From contig NZ_JAGYVZ010000002.1 in assembly GCF_018380615.1 (NCBI RefSeq), positions 124,001 to 188,000 of the forward strand: a stretch of 64,000 nucleotides of DNA, given 5' to 3'. The translations under genes and the position numbers were made by a program. Below the pieces are notes generated by a model, which worked only from the letters and a program-made list of their open reading frames with translations, was not told where the DNA came from and did no database searches. Source of the stretch: Flavobacterium psychroterrae. GTDB lineage: Bacteria > Bacteroidota > Bacteroidia > Flavobacteriales > Flavobacteriaceae. Of this stretch, positions 9,284 through 17,497 are shown piece by piece (positions within the stretch are counted from its first letter, which is position 1; each line of letters begins with the position of its first letter).

Positions 9284-9907
9284 TTATCTTTTAGAGATTT
9301 CGTCTCTGATTTTTGCTGCTTTTTCATAATCTTCCTGAGAAACTGCCTGATCTAAAAGCTCATTTAGTTCCTGCAAACTATGTTTGGCATAAACATCTCC
9401 GGATTGATTACTTTCTTCTTCGTGACCAAAAGTTTCCGGGTTAGAAAGTACATCATCAATTTCCTGAGACCCCTGATCAGTTTCTACAGTATTTGATTTT
9501 AGATAAATACCAGCTTTGTCTAAAATATTTTTATAAGTAAAAATCGGAGCGTTGAAACGTAATGCCAATGCGATCGCATCAGAAGTTCGCGCATCAATAA
9601 TTTCTTCGATTTTATCTCTTTCACAGATTAAACTGGAATAAAAAACACCATCAACCAATTTGTGGATAATCACTTGTTTAACGACAATATCAAATCTTTC
9701 AGCGAAGTTTTTAAATAAATCGTGCGTTAATGGGCGAGGAGGTTTAATTTCTTTTTCTAATGCAATAGCGATTGATTGGGCCTCAAAAGCGCCAATTACT
9801 ATTGGTAATTTTCTTTCGCCATCAACTTCGTTCAAAATTAAGGCATAAGCGCCATTTTGAGTTTGACTGTATGAAATTCCTTTTATGGATAATTTTACTA
9901 GACTCAT
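9284..9907 (-). CDS. Bifunctional nuclease family protein with UVR motif
   Basis: Residues 1-140 form a BFN (DUF151) domain, with KLPIVIGAFEAQSIAIALE and ARTSDAIALALRFNAPIFTY, the segments shared with plant BBD and Thermotoga proteins credited with RNase/DNase activity. The C-terminus (ELLDQAVSQEDYEKAAKIRDEI) is a UvrB/UvrC-type UVR coiled-coil motif. I chose ATG 9907 (MSLVKLSIKG) rather than a TTG at 9928, because the family begins at this point. It follows etfA on the same strand but is separated from it by a terminator. Confidence 0.88.
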   Translation of the reverse strand: MSLVKLSIKGISYSQTQNGAYALILNEVDGERKLPIVIGAFEAQSIAIALEKEIKPPRPLTHDLFKNFAERFDIVVKQVIIHKLVDGVFYSSLICERDKIEEIIDARTSDAIALALRFNAPIFTYKNILDKAGIYLKSNTVETDQGSQEIDDVLSNPETFGHEEESNQSGDVYAKHSLQELNELLDQAVSQEDYEKAAKIRDEISKR

Positions 9908-10003
9908 ATATGTGGGTAAAAAGGGCAATTATTGCCTCATTTTAATACTTTTTTTGATTGAAAAATAAAGGTGCAATTTTAATCAAAAAATATGGAACAA
10001 AAA

Positions 10004-10047
10004 AGCCACCTAAAACAAAGATACGATTATCTTGTTTTTAGGCAGCT
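10004..10047 (-). terminator. Rho-independent terminator after etfA
   Basis: A 20-base imperfect stem (10004-10023 with 10028-10047) contains complementary GCCxCCTAAAACAA and TTGTTTTTAGGC arms. Read on the minus strand it ends in GGC followed by six T. It lies 25 bases past the etfA stop. Confidence 0.85.
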
Positions 10048-10071
10048 ATATTTTTATAGAGAATTTTTAAA

Positions 10072-11040
10072 TTAAGAATGTTGGGCTTTAAAAGCTTTTA
10101 ATTTCTCTGTTAATTCTGGAATAATTGTAAAAGCATCTCCAACAATACCATAATCTGCAACTTTAAAGAAAGGTGCTTCAGGATCGCTATTGATTACCAC
10201 TTTTACTTTTGATGAGTTGATACCCGCAATATGTTGAATCGCACCTGAAATCCCGATAGCAATATATAAGTTAGTCGCAACAGGTTTTCCTGTTTGTCCA
10301 ACGTGTTCGCTGTGAGGTCTCCATCCTAAATCTGATACTGGTTTAGAGCATGCAGTTGCAGCGCCTAAGACAGTAGCTAAATCTTCAACTAATCCCCAGT
10401 TTTCAGGACCTTTTAATCCGCGTCCGCCAGAAACTACGATATCAGCATCAGCAATGGATACTTTTCCGCTTACTTTTTCTACAGATTCTACTTTTACTCC
10501 AAAGTCATTATCACCAATTGATGGATTAAAATCTTCTTCAGTTGCAGATCCTGCACTTTCAAAAATTCCGTAAGAGTTTTTAGCTAAACCAAGAACTTTT
10601 ACATCTGTACTGATTTCTGTGATATTGAAAGCTTTGTTTGAAAAAGCATTTCTTTTTACCTGAAAAGGTGAAGTGCTAACCGGTAATCCAACAACATTTG
10701 AAGCGAAACCAGCATTCAAAGATACCGCAACTAATGATGAAAGATAAATACTGTCTGTAGTTGAAGAAAGTAAAACAACTTTTGTCCCTTCTTTTTCAGC
10801 AGCCTGTTTGATAACATCGGCGTAAGCCTTAGCTGTAAAACCTGCTAATTTATCATTTGTTACTTTTAATACTTTATCAACTCCGTATTTAGATAATTCG
10901 CTTACATCACTTGTGTTTATAGTTAAAGCGGTTACGGTTGTTCCTAAAGATTCTGCTACTTTTTTAGCGTAAGAAGCTAATTCAAAAGCAACTTTTTTAA
11001 ATTTTCCTTCTGCAGATTCTGCATATATTAATATTGACAT
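10072..11040 (-). CDS. etfA: Electron transfer flavoprotein subunit alpha
   Basis: The 322-residue protein has the alpha-subunit FAD-binding C-terminal domain: SGGRGLKGPENWGLVEDLATVLGAATACSKPVSDLGWRPHSEHVGQTGKPV, then YIAIGISGAIQHIAGI and INSDPEAPFFKVADYGIVGD. With EtfB it accepts electrons from acyl-CoA dehydrogenases and passes them to the quinone pool. etfB lies 74 bases upstream in the same direction; the gap holds a short repeat (TTTCAGGTTT units). The terminator after the gene ends the operon. Confidence 0.96.
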   Translation of the reverse strand: MSILIYAESAEGKFKKVAFELASYAKKVAESLGTTVTALTINTSDVSELSKYGVDKVLKVTNDKLAGFTAKAYADVIKQAAEKEGTKVVLLSSTTDSIYLSSLVAVSLNAGFASNVVGLPVSTSPFQVKRNAFSNKAFNITEISTDVKVLGLAKNSYGIFESAGSATEEDFNPSIGDNDFGVKVESVEKVSGKVSIADADIVVSGGRGLKGPENWGLVEDLATVLGAATACSKPVSDLGWRPHSEHVGQTGKPVATNLYIAIGISGAIQHIAGINSSKVKVVINSDPEAPFFKVADYGIVGDAFTIIPELTEKLKAFKAQHS

Positions 11041-11114
11041 AATTTTTTTGTTTAAAAGTTTAAAGTTTCAGGTTTCAGGTTTGTAAACTGAAATCTGCGA
11101 CTGAAAACTGATTA

Positions 11115-11861
11115 CTAGATTACTTTCGCTTCGTTGTGTAATAAATTGATTAACTCATCTAAATTATCAGGAGAAATTAATTTAACTGCTGATTTAGGAG
11201 CTGGTTTTTCAAATTTCACTGCTTTTGTATTTACAGGAGCGTCAACTGGTTCAAGAATAGTAAGTGCTTTTGTTCTTGCAGTCATAATTCCTCTCATATT
11301 AGGGATACGAAGATCTTTTTCTTCAACAAGACCTTTTTGTCCACCAATAATTAAAGGTAAAGTAGTGCTTACAGTTTCTTTTCCACCATCAATTTCACGA
11401 ACCGCTTTTACGTTGTTTCCGTCAACTGTAACACTTGTACAAGAGTTTAAGAAGTTAGAACCTAAAATTCCTGCAATCATTCCAGGAACCATTCCACCGT
11501 TATAATCTAAAGATTCTTTTCCTGCAATTACTAAATCGTAACCACCATTTTTAATTACTTCAGCCAATTGTTTTGCAACAAAAAAACCATCAGTTGGAGT
11601 AGCGTTCACACGAATTGCTTCGTTTGCGCCAATTGCCAATGCTTTACGCAAAGTAGGTTCAGTATCCGGGCCTCCAACATTTACTACAGTTACAGTAGCG
11701 CCTTGTTGCTCCTGAAACCAGATAGCACGTGTTAAACCAAACTCGTCATTAGGATTAATTACATATTGAACACCGTTGGTATCGAATTCTGAGTCACCAT
11801 TGGAGAAGTTGATTTTTGAAGTAGTATCAGGCACGTGGCTGATGCAAACTAATATTTTCAT
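11115..11861 (-). CDS. etfB: Electron transfer flavoprotein subunit beta
   Basis: The 248-residue beta subunit shows the family landmarks MKILVCISHVPDT, VINPNDEFGLTRAI, the AMP-binding region VIAGKESLDYNGGMVPGMIAGILG and the signature VREIDGGKETVSTTLPLIIGGQKGLVEEKDLRIPNMRGIM near the C-terminus. It forms the heterodimer with EtfA and is the first gene of the operon. A TAAATTTG -7 box stands 37-44 bases upstream of the start. Confidence 0.96.
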   Translation of the reverse strand: MKILVCISHVPDTTSKINFSNGDSEFDTNGVQYVINPNDEFGLTRAIWFQEQQGATVTVVNVGGPDTEPTLRKALAIGANEAIRVNATPTDGFFVAKQLAEVIKNGGYDLVIAGKESLDYNGGMVPGMIAGILGSNFLNSCTSVTVDGNNVKAVREIDGGKETVSTTLPLIIGGQKGLVEEKDLRIPNMRGIMTARTKALTILEPVDAPVNTKAVKFEKPAPKSAVKLISPDNLDELINLLHNEAKVI

Positions 11862-11897
11862 AAGTATATATTTTATAGTTCTAAAAATTCATTGTCA

Positions 11898-11905
11898 CAA
11901 ATTTA
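11898..11905 (-). promoter_or_regulatory. Probable -7 box of the etfBA promoter
   Basis: On the minus strand the sequence is TAAATTTG, an exact match to the Bacteroidota TAnnTTTG consensus, about 40 bases before the etfB start. No clear TTG stands at the expected -33 distance. Confidence 0.5.
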
Positions 11906-12352
11906 GAATATTATTTGGAATAATTATACTATGCACGCATAATATTTTTAAAAACTATTACGATTTCGAAGATTGTGAAATTTGGAGCCGCTATTACCGT
12001 AATCAGGAAGAGATAAATTATGCATTTCTATTGATTATTAGCAATTTCGCAAAGTCCCAAGTTCAAACAACTGTTAAACTTAGCTTATTTTATACTGCTT
12101 TTTGAATTGCTGCGTTTTTAGAGAACAATTCTATAAGAACGATATTAAACAAAAAGGACAGATATTGTTTAAAAGTGCTTTATGAGCGAAATAACTGTAA
12201 TTATATCGATTTCGTAAATATCATAATAATTTTTAAAAAGTTAAAAGCGCAAGAGCAGAAGAAGATCGTGTGATTTTAAATTCAATTTATGCTTTTAAGT
12301 TATTTAAAATAATTATTTTTGCTCTTCAGAAAATTCAACATACAATATAAAT
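11906..12352. other. Divergent intergenic region between etfB and pdhB
   Basis: I see no believable gene here; a 109-codon open frame reaching into it from etfB is an antisense shadow. The stretch is AT-rich. A TATTTTTG box at 12314-12321 stands about 30 bases before the pdhB start codon and is the likely pdhB -7 element, although no TTG is well placed for -33. No tRNA-like or strong hairpin structure was seen. Confidence 0.4.
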
Positions 12353-13330
12353 ATGAGAACAATACAATTTAGAGAGGCCATTTGCGAAGCGATGAGCGAA
12401 GAAATGCGTCACGATGAATCCATATATTTAATGGGCGAAGAAGTTGCAGAATACAACGGAGCATACAAAGCTTCAAAAGGAATGCTTGCTGAGTTTGGCG
12501 AAAAAAGAGTAATCGATACTCCAATTGCTGAGCTTGGTTTTACAGGAATTGCAGTAGGATCAGCTATGAACGGTTGTCGTCCTATTGTGGAGTATATGAC
12601 TTTCAACTTCTGTTTAGTAGGTATTGATCAAATTATAAATAATGCTGCTAAAATGCGTCAAATGACAGGAGGACAATTTAATGTGCCTATCGTTTTTCGT
12701 GGACCAACTGCTTCTGCAGGTCAATTAGGAGCTACTCACTCACAAGCTTTAGAAAACTGGTTTGCTAATACTCCGGGTCTTAAAGTTATTGTGCCTTCAA
12801 CTCCTTATGATGCAAAAGGACTTTTAAAATCTGCAATTCGCGATAATGATCCTGTAATTTTTATGGAATCTGAGCAAATGTATGGTGATAAAGGTGAAGT
12901 GCCAGACGGAGAATATACAATTCCACTTGGAGTTGCTGATATTAAACGTGAAGGAACAGATGTAACAATTGTTTCTTTCGGAAAAATTATAAAAGAAGCT
13001 TTTATCGCTGCTGATGAATTAGCTAAAGAAGGAATTTCATGTGAGATTATCGACTTAAGAACAGTTCGTCCTATGGATAAAGACGCGATCTTAAAATCTG
13101 TTAAAAAAACAAACCGTTTAGTAATTTTAGAAGAAGCCTGGCCATTTGCAAGTATTTCATCTGAAATCACATATATCGTTCAGGAACAAGCATTCGATTT
13201 TCTTGATGCGCCTATTCAACGTATTACAACTGCAGATACTCCTGCACCTTATTCTCCAGTATTGTTAAAAGACTGGTTGCCAAATGCAGGTGATGTAGTA
13301 AAAGCAGTTAAAAAAGTGTTATACAAATAA
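12353..13330 (+). CDS. pdhB: Pyruvate dehydrogenase E1 component subunit beta
   Basis: The 325-residue protein is a transketolase-type E1 beta chain: MRTIQFREAICEAMSEEMRHD, MGEEVAEYNGAYKASKGM, DTPIAELGFTGIAVGSAMNGCRPIVEYMTFNF, and a C-terminal transketolase domain with RTVRPMDKDAILKSVKKTNRLVILEEAWPFASISSEI. With the alpha chain, which is not in this window, it decarboxylates pyruvate to feed acetyl-CoA synthesis. The similar branched-chain 2-oxoacid E1 beta cannot be fully excluded, but the sequence resembles pyruvate enzymes of Flavobacteria. A terminator follows. Confidence 0.93.
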   Translation: MRTIQFREAICEAMSEEMRHDESIYLMGEEVAEYNGAYKASKGMLAEFGEKRVIDTPIAELGFTGIAVGSAMNGCRPIVEYMTFNFCLVGIDQIINNAAKMRQMTGGQFNVPIVFRGPTASAGQLGATHSQALENWFANTPGLKVIVPSTPYDAKGLLKSAIRDNDPVIFMESEQMYGDKGEVPDGEYTIPLGVADIKREGTDVTIVSFGKIIKEAFIAADELAKEGISCEIIDLRTVRPMDKDAILKSVKKTNRLVILEEAWPFASISSEITYIVQEQAFDFLDAPIQRITTADTPAPYSPVLLKDWLPNAGDVVKAVKKVLYK

Positions 13331-13352
13331 TACACATTTAAAATACTCACAA

Positions 13353-13392
13353 AACTTCATCATTCATAGTTAATTGATGAAGTTTTTTTTTT
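13353..13392 (+). terminator. Rho-independent terminator after pdhB
   Basis: AACTTCATCA at 13353-13362 pairs exactly with TGATGAAGTT at 13375-13384 and is followed by a run of T. It ends ten bases before the next start codon. Confidence 0.9.
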
Positions 13393-13401
13393 GCCCAGAC
13401 A

Positions 13402-15903
13402 ATGAAAAGAATAATTTTACTCAGCCTATTTTTTGTATTTGCGCTTGCAAATATTGCTACTGCACAAACGAAAGTGAGTGGAATTGTTTTGGACAAATCG
13501 AATCAGCCTGTTCCGTTTGCCAATGTTGTTTTTAAAGGATCAAACACAGGAATAGTTTCTAATGAAGACGGACGTTTTTACTTAGAATCCCCAACTACGT
13601 ATACTGCTTTACTAATTACATCAGCAGGATTTTCAGACAAGGAAGTTCCGTTAGAAAAAGCGGTGAATTATGATTTCAAAATAGTTTTAAGCGAAGCTGA
13701 AGCACTTAATGAAGTTGTAATTTTTACCGGAAAAACTTCAAAAAAGAATAATCCGGCATTAGATATATTGAGAAAAATTTGGGAACGAAAACGTAAAAAC
13801 GGGTTGTACCAATTCAATCAATATCAAATGCAGAAGTACGAGAAAGTAGAGTTCGATATGAACACGATTGACAGTGCTTTTATGAAAAATAAACTCTTCA
13901 AAGGAATGGAGTTTGTGTTTCAACACGTTGATACATCTGATATTACAGGTAAAACTTATTTGCCAATTTTTATCAACGAATCATTATATGATGTTTACGG
14001 AGATAATAAATTAAAGAAAACAAAAGAAAATATTACCGGAAGCAAAACTTCTGGATTTAATGGAAATCAACAGATTTTATCTTTTGTAAAAGATCTTTAT
14101 TCAGATTATAATATTTACGACAATCACCTTAAATTTTTTGACAAGAGTTTTACAAGCCCGCTTTCAAGAACCGGAATTGACGTTTATAACTATGTCCTGA
14201 AAGATAGTGCTTACATTGATAAAAAATGGTGTTATAATATTGTTTTTTATCCAAGACGTAAAAACGAATTGACTTTTAAAGGAGATTTTTGGGTAAATGA
14301 TACCACTTTTGCGATCAAGAAAATTAATATGGCAGTTACTAAAAGTGCTAATATTAACTGGGTAAAAGATATTTACATCGAACAAGAATTTGAAGTAGAA
14401 AACGACTCCGTTTTTCTATTGACCCGCGATTATATGATGTCTGATTTTGCTTTGAATAAAAAAGAAAAATCAAAAGGAGTTTACGGTAAAAGAACCACCT
14501 TATATAAAGGACATAAATTCAATATTCAAAAACCCGAAAGTTTTTATAAACAGGAAGTCAATTACATAGACAACGCCGTTTATGACCGACCAGATGAATT
14601 CTGGGAAGAAAACCGTTTTGAAAAACTGAATAAAGATGAACAAGGTATTTATAAAATGCTTGACACTTTGCAAACTGTCAAGCGATTTAAGCAGCTTTAT
14701 AGCTTAGTTTCTATTTTAGGAAGTGGTTACGTCGAATTTAAAAACTTTGATTTCGGACCAATATTCTCCACATTTGGTTACAATGAAGTCGAAGGTTTAC
14801 GAATCCGTGCAGGAGGAAGAACCTATTTTGGACCAAATGACCCATGGCGTATTCAGGCATATACCGCGTATGGTTTTGACGATAATAAATTTAAATATGG
14901 AGTTTCCGGAAAATGGATGGTCGATAAAAAAAATCGGGTTATTATTTCAGGAGGAAACAGGCGCGATATTGAACAAATTGGAGCCAGTTTAACCACGACA
15001 AACGATATTTTAGGACGAAGTTTTGCTTCTTCGGCATTATTTACAACAGGAAGTAACGGAAAATTAACCAACATTAATTTAACTAACGTTTCGGTTGAAA
15101 TGGAACCTATAAAGAACTTTGTTGTTCAGGCTGGTGTTTCGTACCGAACGCTAGAATCGGCTTCGCCAACTTTTAGTTTAGATTATTATACCACTTTGCC
15201 AACTGCAGCAAATCCTGCGGGAGTTATTGCAAGTGCAGTAAAACAATCAGAAGCGAATATTCAGTTTGAATATATGCCAAACCGTAAAACAATTGGTTTT
15301 GGAGTAGAAAGAGATTTAGTAGACAGTCCGTTTAGTCACTTTTTTGTCAATTTTAGTTATGGACTTAAAGGAGTTTTAGATAGCGATTTTGCCTACGAAA
15401 AAATACAGCTATTCTATAAACAACCTATTATAATTGGACCATTAGGAAGATCAAATATAATTCTTGAAACCGGAAAAACCTTTGGTACAATTCCGTTAGG
15501 ATTAATGAGCGTAATTCCGGGAAACCAAACTTATTTCACCATTGAAAATACGTTTAGTAACTTGAATTTCTACGAATTTATTACAGATCAGTACACCACT
15601 TTGCAATGGAATCATGATTTTGGCGGACGATTATTCTCCAGAATTCCATTTATGAGAAAATTAAACTGGAGAGAATTTGTAGGAGTAAAAGGAGTTTATG
15701 GAACTATCTCAAACGCAAATAGAGCCATAAACGCATCAGATCAACCGTATAATGCGCCAGAAAATGTGTACTGGGAATACAACGCCGGAATCGGGAATAT
15801 CTTTAAGGTATTTCGTATTGATTTCTCCTGGAGAGGAAGCTATTTAGATACACCAGACGCTAATAAATTTGCAGTAAAAGGATCTTTTGGATTTTATTTT
15901 TAA
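13402..15903 (+). CDS. DUF5686 outer-membrane protein with carboxypeptidase-regulatory-like domain
   Basis: The 833-residue protein has a signal peptide (cleavage near ANIATAQ), a CarboxypepD_reg-like beta-sandwich (about residues 23-105, KVSGIVLDKSNQPVPFANVVFKG, SNEDGRFYL) and a long DUF5686 region ending in a predicted beta-barrel with terminal GSFGFYF. It belongs to the TonB-receptor-associated outer-membrane families of Bacteroidota. Its transported or bound substrate is unknown. It is preceded by the pdhB terminator, so it must have its own promoter or depend on read-through. Confidence 0.85.
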   Translation: MKRIILLSLFFVFALANIATAQTKVSGIVLDKSNQPVPFANVVFKGSNTGIVSNEDGRFYLESPTTYTALLITSAGFSDKEVPLEKAVNYDFKIVLSEAEALNEVVIFTGKTSKKNNPALDILRKIWERKRKNGLYQFNQYQMQKYEKVEFDMNTIDSAFMKNKLFKGMEFVFQHVDTSDITGKTYLPIFINESLYDVYGDNKLKKTKENITGSKTSGFNGNQQILSFVKDLYSDYNIYDNHLKFFDKSFTSPLSRTGIDVYNYVLKDSAYIDKKWCYNIVFYPRRKNELTFKGDFWVNDTTFAIKKINMAVTKSANINWVKDIYIEQEFEVENDSVFLLTRDYMMSDFALNKKEKSKGVYGKRTTLYKGHKFNIQKPESFYKQEVNYIDNAVYDRPDEFWEENRFEKLNKDEQGIYKMLDTLQTVKRFKQLYSLVSILGSGYVEFKNFDFGPIFSTFGYNEVEGLRIRAGGRTYFGPNDPWRIQAYTAYGFDDNKFKYGVSGKWMVDKKNRVIISGGNRRDIEQIGASLTTTNDILGRSFASSALFTTGSNGKLTNINLTNVSVEMEPIKNFVVQAGVSYRTLESASPTFSLDYYTTLPTAANPAGVIASAVKQSEANIQFEYMPNRKTIGFGVERDLVDSPFSHFFVNFSYGLKGVLDSDFAYEKIQLFYKQPIIIGPLGRSNIILETGKTFGTIPLGLMSVIPGNQTYFTIENTFSNLNFYEFITDQYTTLQWNHDFGGRLFSRIPFMRKLNWREFVGVKGVYGTISNANRAINASDQPYNAPENVYWEYNAGIGNIFKVFRIDFSWRGSYLDTPDANKFAVKGSFGFYF

Positions 15904-15920
15904 AATACAAGACTAAAAAT

Positions 15921-16104
15921 AATCTCGCAAAGACGCCAAGTCGCAAAGTTTAATTTCTTGCTGCTTGGCGTTTTTGCTTGACATAAGACCCTAATCTTGT
16001 ATATCGGTCGTTCACGAAACCCGACAGGTTTTTTAAAACCTGTCGGGTTTACTAAGCGTAAAGACTGCGTAAAAAACTTTGCGTCTCTGCGTCTTTGCGA
16101 GATT
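15921..16104. repeat. Nested palindromic element with 31-bp outer arms
   Basis: The outer arms are 15921-15951 and 16074-16104. They are complementary over the first 16 bases (AATCTCGCAAAGACGC) and again over ten bases (CGCAAAGTTT) with a 5-base mismatch block between. Inside is a second perfect hairpin (16017-16050, AAACCCGACAGGTTTT and its complement). It resembles a composite REP/BIME-type element lying between two genes read in the same direction. Confidence 0.85.
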
Positions 16105-16143
16105 CTTTTTTATTTAATTTTGAAATAGACCTAAAATCACGTC

Positions 16144-16743
16144 ATGCAAGAAGCAATCGATTTTCTATCCACTAAAAATTCCATATTTCAGGAAATCATC
16201 GAGAAATATGGATTACCGCAAATTCCAAAACGTCCACAGGGTTTTGAAACTTTAGTATTGCTGATACTCGAACAACAAGTTTCTATAGATTCGGCGAAAG
16301 CCACATTTTTAAAAATAAAATCATATACAAACTGTAATCCTGAAACAATGTCAGTTTTATCAGATGAAGAGTTTCGTGCTTTGGGAGTGAGCCGGCAAAA
16401 AACAAAATATATTAAGATTTTGGCAGAAGCCGTTTTAAACAAAGAGTTAGATATTGAAAGTTTTGCCACAAAATCAGCAAAACAAGTCAGGGAAGAACTC
16501 ATCAAATTAAAAGGAATAGGAAATTGGACGATCGATATTTACTTAATGTTTTGTCTTCAGGAACCGGATTTGATTCCGTTAGGTGATATTGCAGTAATAA
16601 ATACCATCAAAGAATTGCTCAATATTCACGACAAACAAGAAATGGAAATCCATGCAGTACAATGGAGTCCGTACCGATCTTATGCAACATATTTGCTGTG
16701 GCATTATTACTTAAACAAGAGAAACAGGAAAATTACCTATTAA
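16144..16743 (+). CDS. DNA-3-methyladenine glycosylase II-type (HhH-GPD) protein
   Basis: The 199-residue protein is a compact HhH-GPD base-excision glycosylase. The helix-hairpin-helix reads LIKLKGIGNWTIDIYL, followed by the loop with the catalytic Asp in LIPLGDIAV. The entry helix FETLVLLILEQQVSIDSAKATF and the C-terminal WSPYRSYATYLLWHYYL are typical of AlkA-like enzymes that remove alkylated purines. It has the catalytic core only, without the AlkA N-terminal domain. The pyrophosphatase gene downstream has its own strong promoter. Confidence 0.9.
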   Translation: MQEAIDFLSTKNSIFQEIIEKYGLPQIPKRPQGFETLVLLILEQQVSIDSAKATFLKIKSYTNCNPETMSVLSDEEFRALGVSRQKTKYIKILAEAVLNKELDIESFATKSAKQVREELIKLKGIGNWTIDIYLMFCLQEPDLIPLGDIAVINTIKELLNIHDKQEMEIHAVQWSPYRSYATYLLWHYYLNKRNRKITY

Positions 16744-16790
16744 CTGTCTGTTATTTAAAAGAAAAGTAGATAGATTAATGTAGTTTTTTA

Positions 16791-16820
16791 TTGTAAAAAA
16801 GGATTCTTTAGTTACTTTTG
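16791..16820 (+). promoter_or_regulatory. Promoter of ppa
   Basis: TTG at 16791-16793 and TACTTTTG at 16813-16820 are separated by 19 bases, a full match to the Bacteroidota -33/-7 consensus. The start codon of ppa is 33 bases downstream. Confidence 0.75.
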
Positions 16821-16853
16821 CAATCGAAATTATAGAAATAATAAAAAACGAAA

Positions 16854-17384
16854 ATGACCGCAGACAAACTAACAACTTTCGATGTATTAATCGAAATACC
16901 AAGAGGAAGCAGAAATAAATACGAGTACGATTTTGAAATTAAAAGAATGCGTTTTGACAGAATGTTATTCTCTTCAATGATGTACCCTGCAGATTACGGA
17001 TTTATTCCGGAAACTTTAGCACTTGACGGAGATCCTCTTGATGTATTGGTTTTAGTAAACGAACCAACTTTTCCAGGATGTGTTATGGAAGTAAAACCAA
17101 TTGGTGTTTTTCACATGGCAGATGATAAAGGACCAGATGAGAAAATTATCTGTGTACCAGTTTCAGATCCAATCTGGAATTCATTAAATGATCTTTCAGA
17201 TATGAATCCTCACTTAGTAAAAGAAATCGAGCATTTCTTTCAGGTTTACAAAGATCTTGAAAACAAAAAAGTAGATGTTGAAGGTTGGGGAGACGTAAAC
17301 GAAGCTTTTGCAATTATTGCTGAGTGTACAAAACGTTTTAACGATATTGAAAACAAACCAGAGGGATTATTTAGTATTAAATAA
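16854..17384 (+). CDS. ppa: Soluble inorganic pyrophosphatase (family I)
   Basis: The 176-residue protein is a family I Mg-dependent pyrophosphatase that hydrolyses PPi. It has EIPRGSRNKYEYD, MMYPADYGFIPETLALDGDPLDVLVL with the DGDPLDVLV signature and metal-binding Asp residues, and ADDKGPDEKIICVPVSDP. It sits just upstream of a membrane pyrophosphatase, so PPi removal and PPi-driven ion pumping are encoded side by side. A terminator separates the two genes. Confidence 0.97.
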   Translation: MTADKLTTFDVLIEIPRGSRNKYEYDFEIKRMRFDRMLFSSMMYPADYGFIPETLALDGDPLDVLVLVNEPTFPGCVMEVKPIGVFHMADDKGPDEKIICVPVSDPIWNSLNDLSDMNPHLVKEIEHFFQVYKDLENKKVDVEGWGDVNEAFAIIAECTKRFNDIENKPEGLFSIK

Positions 17385-17409
17385 TTTTAACCCTGTTCTA
17401 TTATAAAAA

Positions 17410-17443
17410 AAGCAATATTCCGTCAGGAGTATTGCTTTTTTGT
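17410..17443 (+). terminator. Rho-independent terminator after ppa
   Basis: AAGCAATATTCC (17410-17421) pairs with GGAGTATTGCTT (17426-17437) around a four-base loop and is followed by T-rich sequence. Confidence 0.85.
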
Positions 17444-17497
17444 TTAAATTCGTTTTAGTTAGTTTATTGAATATTAACCAATAACCATTAAAATATT

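Noticed and set aside
11776..12105. 109-codon + strand frame overlapping the etfB start and the intergenic region
   Set aside because: Most of its N-terminal part is antisense to etfB, and the product has no recognisable pattern.
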